Shown here piece by piece: positions 7,647 to 11,407 of a DNA stretch of 11,407 nt. The position numbers were made by a program, and so were the translations under genes. How positions within the stretch are numbered: the stretch's first letter is position 1; each line of letters starts with the position of its first letter. The notes under the pieces are model-generated. The model was not told the origin of the DNA and did not search any database. It saw only the letters and a list, made by a program, of their open reading frames with translations. Source of the DNA: Chromera velia. Lineage: Eukaryota > Sar > Chromeraceae. The DNA lies in the NCBI GenBank assembly GCA_018398765.1, contig JAHBMJ010003350.1, positions 1-11,407 of the forward strand. The letters run 5' to 3'.

Positions 7647-9228
7647 ATGCCATCTAGCCAGGCATCAAGGTCAGACAGTCAGGGAACTTCAAACAGAAGG
7701 GCATCAACAACGAACAAGTCCGAAGCATCAGATGCCAGCCAGGTTAATAGACGAGCGTACAAAGGGGTGAAGGACTATTTCCACAAACGCGTTCCACCCT
7801 TCAGAAGACTGTCAGACGCATGGCATCGTCTGAGTCTGGTTTTCAAGGTTTTGATTGCCATCGGATTTTTGGAGATGCTGATCATCGCAATGACGTACGC
7901 AGAGTCAGCAGTCTTCACCGCAGCCCTGAACTACACTAGAAGGGCAAAAGCTCGGCCACAGCTGCATCTTCTAGAAGTGACGTACGGTCAGTGCAGTCAA
8001 GGTCGTATACATGAATTTACGGAAGGAGAGTTCGAGACGTGTCGCATGCATGTATTTTCATGTGCTTGGGAGTGTTTTGGCATGAATGTGTACGCTATGT
8101 GTATGACACATGGACCCTCTCTTATACGCCGTTGGAAGCGATTGAATCCTGTGTGAAGAGGAGAAGAGAAAGTAGGGCGAGGAGTTTCGCTTTCTTTTTT
8201 GGGACAGCACAACCACAGTGAGTGCTCGTCTGCTTGTGCGCCCCTACGCATGTTTTTTTTGTCAGTTTGAGTCGACATGTTTTCTCTCTTCTTTGTGATG
8301 CGACAGACTCCTCCCTGCTCTTCTCTTCTCTTCTTTCCTCTTCTCCTTCTGTGATGGTCAGCCTGGTGCCTTGGAGGATAACTGTGACGGTATATATTCA
8401 TGTGTATATATCTATATGTGTTGCTATAATAAATACACCCCTTTACACTGACTGCAGGACTAAAAATGGACCAGATCGGATTCGGGTTCAAGGGCCAGTC
8501 CCGAAACCCGAACCACCGGGCGTTACTGGCAGAGAGGGCCTTGGGGGACGCGGCTAATTGGGCCGACATCGCGACATACGAGGCGACCTCCAAGGCTGCC
8601 TTGGCTGCCGAGATCACGAATCGGAAGATTGAGTACGCCACCTTGTTGGATGCCAACGGGATGATTGTCGTGAATGCAAACTCGAACAGGACAGGAGAGC
8701 TATGGGATCCGGCGGGTCTGGTGACGGTGATGAGGAACCACTGGGGTCTGGGGCAAATTAAAACGACAGAGATTTTACCATTCACAGATTTTAGAAGAGA
8801 GGTGAGTCCCTTGCCTGGCCATTTGTAGGTGTCTATAGGGAGTGATGAGAACAGAGCGGCTGTCAGGGAACAAGAAGGACACTTGATCGGCGTTTCCGCT
8901 TTTCGTTCGTGTGCACATGTACAATAACAGGACTTTCTTCTCCGTCAGTCATGATCAGACCCATGGATCGATTGACGGCCGCGTGGGTGGGTGACTGCAT
9001 GAATGTATGTATGTATGTATGAATGGATGGCTGCAGAACCCGCCCATCCACAGGGAGAGAGACGACGAGTCTGACCCCTCCCCCCCCCTGCACCCCTGGG
9101 ACACGGGGAGGGACCCCCTGATCCGTTGGATGCTCACTCCTATCGTCTCTAGTGGGAGTACTGGGGATTCTGGTGGCAGGGGACATAGTGGATGGGAAGG
9201 CCGCAAGTGAGTTTGTTTGTTTGTGTAC

Positions 9229-9281
<53 letters not shown>

Positions 9282-11186
9282 TGTGTGTGTGTGTGAGTGT
9301 GTGTGTGTGTGCGTGTGTGTGTGTGTGAGACAGAGAGAGGGAGAGAGAGAGGAGAAAAAGGGGGGGGGGTGTAGATACAGAAGGAAATTCGTGTCTTGGA
9401 ATTGTTCACGTGTTCTCCCCCTTTTGTTTGCTCATGTGTTCGTGTCTTTTTCTGTCAACCGTGTTTTTCCTTCCTGACTTCTTTCTTTCTTTCTTTCTTT
9501 CTGTCTGTCTGTCTGTCTGTCTGTCTGTGCCCGCGTCTCTCTCTGTAGGCATCCACATACACAGTACTACGTCTGCGTGTGTACACATATTTTGTACACA
9601 TACAACTGTGCGTCCCTCCATGTACACGTGCAGTTCCTGAGAGAGTCGTGAGTGCGCTCGGCAGCGGGTATGCAGCGGTCTTCCTTTCGTCCCCAGGGGT
9701 AGACGGGCCGCGTGTGGTGACGGAATACTTCAAAGAAGATGGGCTGCCGAGAGCATCTGGTCTGAGTTTGGGACATGGCGCTGTGAAGGTCCGTTTGGCT
9801 TTGTTTGATTTTCTTCTGTCAGCTTGAGTGACTATTTCATCAAGTTGCTGCCTGTTTGGTCCGCTTTATTCTTACCCGTCTATCTGGCTGGCGAAACGTT
9901 CCTATGTTGGATGTCCGCTGGCTTTCCCTGAACAAGCCCGAACACTCGTTCTACTTTGCTTAATTTGGGATTCCATTGAAAGAGACCCGTTAATTTCTCT
10001 CTGTGTGAGTGCAGCTGGCGAGTAGGCTCCAGTCTGTCCCCGACCACACACGAACAATTTGGGGTTCCGGGAGGGTTGCGGGACAGAAACTCATACTTTT
10101 GGGGAAACGGGTGAACCCCCGATTGTTCGAGAACTACGAGGCCCCGGATGAGCATGCAGTCCTACGCAAGACAGGGTCGGTCTGGTTCCTTCAAGTTGGA
10201 TATTGATTCGCATTCTGACTCCCGTGTTGAGAGGGAAGCCCAATGAGGTAGTTGCACGTGTTGAGAGCCTTTTGAGATTCGTATCGTTGTTTCTAATCGG
10301 AGTCCTCCATTCATTCAACTTCTTGCAGGTCGTTGTTTCTAATCGGAGTCCTCCATTCATTCAACTTCTTGCAGAGCCTTTTGAGATTTGTATCGTTGTT
10401 TCTAATCGGAGTCCTCCATTCATTCAACTTCTTGCAGAGCCTTTTGAGATTCGTATCGTTGTTTCTAATCGGAGTCCTCCATTCATTCAACTTCTTGCAG
10501 GTCGTTGTTTCTAATCGGAGTCCTCCATTCATTCAACTTCTTGCAGGTCCGCTTTCATCGTCCGGGGTTTGTTCGTTGAGAGAGAGAGCACGCGTCAGTC
10601 CTTCACCATCATTCGGATTCTGGAGGCTCTCAGTCGTGCTGCTGACATCCTGGGGGTCCTCTTCGTCTTCACGGGGGCTCTACTGCCTGTGTGGAGGGCG
10701 GCTAAGCCTGCGAGGGCATACTTGGAAAACCGGGAAGAGCTGCACAGACTCACAAATGCAAACCAGGGTTTATACAAAAGCAAAAGAAAAGAAGAAGAAA
10801 ACCGGGAAAAACAAAAGAAGTTGGAGGAAAAGATGAGAAAGAAGAAGCTGGAGGGTGGAAAAATAGGACGTGGGGAGTTGAATTTAAAAAGGGCGAAATC
10901 ACCAGAGGCCGACAACTTATCTGGTTTATTCGACGACGAAGAAATAGAGCAAAGGGTCAAAGACCTTCGACGTCAGGTCCTATCCGACCGTCAACAGTTC
11001 CTCAAAGCAGTATGCCGTTGGCGTCTCCCGTCTCTTCGTACGCTGTTGATGGACTCGTTAGTGAGTGTGATTGGCCTCTCGCTGATGGTCATGACTTTGC
11101 ACCTCAGTCTGGAATTGATGACAGCCAATCTTGAGAATCAAGCGATTGATGAGGCCAGTATGCTCTCCATCGCATACATGATCAAG
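7647..11186 (+). CDS. Membrane protein with extracytoplasmic Cache-type sensor domain, cyanobacterial-like (partial; runs off right edge)
   Basis: Exons are 7647-7986, 8458-8801, 9037-9206, 9634-9788, 10015-10175 (or -10184) and 10547-11186; phases match except for a one-base shift needed in exon 3. An in-frame TGA 15 nt upstream supports the ATG. Residues 1-60 are Ser/Arg/Lys-rich and probably cytosolic. TM1 is ~64-84. Residues ~100-390 look like the double-Cache sensors of cyanobacterial chemoreceptors and kinases: I-G-F-G-F-K-G-Q-S (~120), R-K-I-E-Y-A-T-L-L-D then V-N-A-N-S-N-R-T-G-E (~170-194), L-I-R-W-M-L-T-P-I, L-V-A-G-D-I-V-D-G-K, G-S-G-Y-A-A-V-F-L. The junction at 10175/10547 gives A-F-I-V-R-G, as in that family. 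TM2 is ~423-439. A Lys/Glu-rich, coiled-coil-like linker covers ~440-550. TM3 is ~561-581, followed by what looks like the start of a second sensor. Exon 6 ends AAG|GTCAGT. Ligand and output domain are unseen. The exon 1 donor (GTCAGT at 7987) and exon 5 end are the least certain. Confidence 0.75.
9003..9018. repeat. (ATGT)4 microsatellite in sensor-gene intron 2
   Basis: Four ATGT units, followed by imperfect ATGAATGGATGG sequence, lie just before the exon 3 acceptor (GGCTGCAG at 9029-9036). Confidence 0.7.
9229..9369. repeat. Compound microsatellite in sensor-gene intron 3: (AT)11, (GT)n, (GA)n, G10
   Basis: Eleven AT units (9229-9250) run into an almost pure GT tract (9251-9327, interrupted by GA and GC), then a GA-rich tract (to about 9351) and a ten-G run (9360-9369). 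Alternating GT of this length can adopt Z-DNA. It lies 22 nt after the exon 3 donor. Confidence 0.9.
9481..9528. repeat. (CTTT)5(CTGT)7 tetranucleotide tract in sensor-gene intron 3
   Basis: Five CTTT units (9481-9500) pass directly into seven CTGT units (9501-9528), consistent with one tetranucleotide array changed by a single T-to-G substitution that then spread. Intronic, about 105 nt before the exon 4 acceptor. Confidence 0.9.
10266..10546 (+). repeat. Five-copy tandem array of 3' splice-acceptor modules in sensor-gene intron 5
   Basis: The units are 10266-10328 (63 nt), 10329-10374 (46), 10375-10437 (63), 10438-10500 (63) and 10501-10546 (46). All share a 45-nt core that begins TCGTTGTTTCTAATCGG and ends CAACTTCTTGCAG. 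Each core therefore has a branch-point-like CTAAT, a pyrimidine-containing stretch and a GCAG acceptor about 32 nt later. Long units add an 18-nt AGCCTTTTGAGATTCGTA leader. Short units begin with GTC, the same three bases that start exon 6. Copies are nearly identical (one C/T difference in unit 3), which suggests recent expansion. Confidence 0.9.
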
Positions 11187-11407
11187 GTCAGTCACTCAGT
11201 TGCACCGCTCTGGCAGTCACTCTTCAACGCTAGTTGTGTGTCCCTTCATCAAGTTGAGTTCAAAGCGTATACCCTGGACATTAATTTGTGTGCATTTTTA
11301 TAAAAAATAAATTATAGATGCATTCAACTTTAAAGAAATCTAGTCCTGAAGAAAATTTACTTTTCAAATCATTTACTGTCATTTAACATTGACATGAAAC
11401 TTTTCTT
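11187..11407. other. Start of an intron at the right edge
   Basis: The sequence follows the exon 6 donor AAG|GTCAGT. The exon 6 frame happens to stay open to a TAA just past 11300, but the coding look ends at the donor and the DNA becomes very AT-rich from about 11280. No acceptor and no next exon can be identified before the window ends. Confidence 0.5.

Noticed and set aside
7997-8785. Minus-strand open frame of 262 codons
   Set aside because: It is antisense to sensor-gene intron 1 and exon 2, whose plus-strand reading is supported by family motifs and splice phases.
9125-9152. 28-nt intron that would restore the exon 3 frame
   Set aside because: The donor (GTTGGA) is poor, the acceptor is CTAG rather than the uniform GCAG, other introns are far longer, and it would remove the conserved-looking L-I-R-W-M-L-T-P-I segment.
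9149-9409. Minus-strand frame with Thr-His repeats
   Set aside because: It is the translation of the GT/AT microsatellite in sensor-gene intron 3.
10266-10546. CRISPR-like array
   Set aside because: The units are contiguous with no variable spacers and lie inside a eukaryotic intron. They are tandem duplications of the acceptor region.
10333-10836. Open frame through the acceptor repeats
   Set aside because: Long units are 63 nt (21 codons), so a frame stays open by periodicity. It enters exon 6 in a frame other than the conserved one.

Overview
The window is nuclear DNA of a unicellular eukaryote. It holds two divergent, intron-rich genes plus a long left half with no convincing gene. The introns are spliceosomal: GT donors, many of them GTGAGT or GTCAGT, and all nine inferred acceptors end in GCAG. 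They are full of microsatellites and TGCATGC-type motifs. A bacterial-type xanthine phosphoribosyltransferase and a cyanobacterial-style Cache sensor sit side by side. This would suit an alga with complex ancestry, for example a chromerid alveolate such as Chromera, but the taxon is a weak inference and no marker gene settles it.

Layout. Positions 1-660 hold two small splice-flanked segments at the left edge, a short interspersed repeat, a degenerate tRNA-like (SINE-type) element on the minus strand and a hairpin. Positions 660-5210 have no supported gene. They contain a G-rich tract (about 668-793), an 18-bp perfect palindrome (2994-3011) and an AT-rich stretch with hairpins (about 3780-4390).

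The first supported gene is on the minus strand (6953 down to 5211). It has five exons and encodes a 224-residue xanthine phosphoribosyltransferase. Its exon phases all match and its start is fixed by an upstream in-frame stop.

A 693-bp AT-containing spacer separates it from the second gene, which runs the other way (7647 to beyond the right edge). Six exons are reconstructed. They encode an N-terminal cytosolic segment, TM1, an extracytoplasmic Cache-like sensor, TM2, a charged coiled-coil-like linker, TM3 and the apparent start of a second sensor module. Exon 3 needs a one-base frame correction to read through. The intron before exon 6 ends in a five-copy tandem array of complete 3' splice-acceptor modules, of which only the last preserves the reading frame.

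The two genes share a head-to-head spacer and may share regulation. Their products (cytosolic purine salvage and a membrane sensor) have no obvious common pathway.
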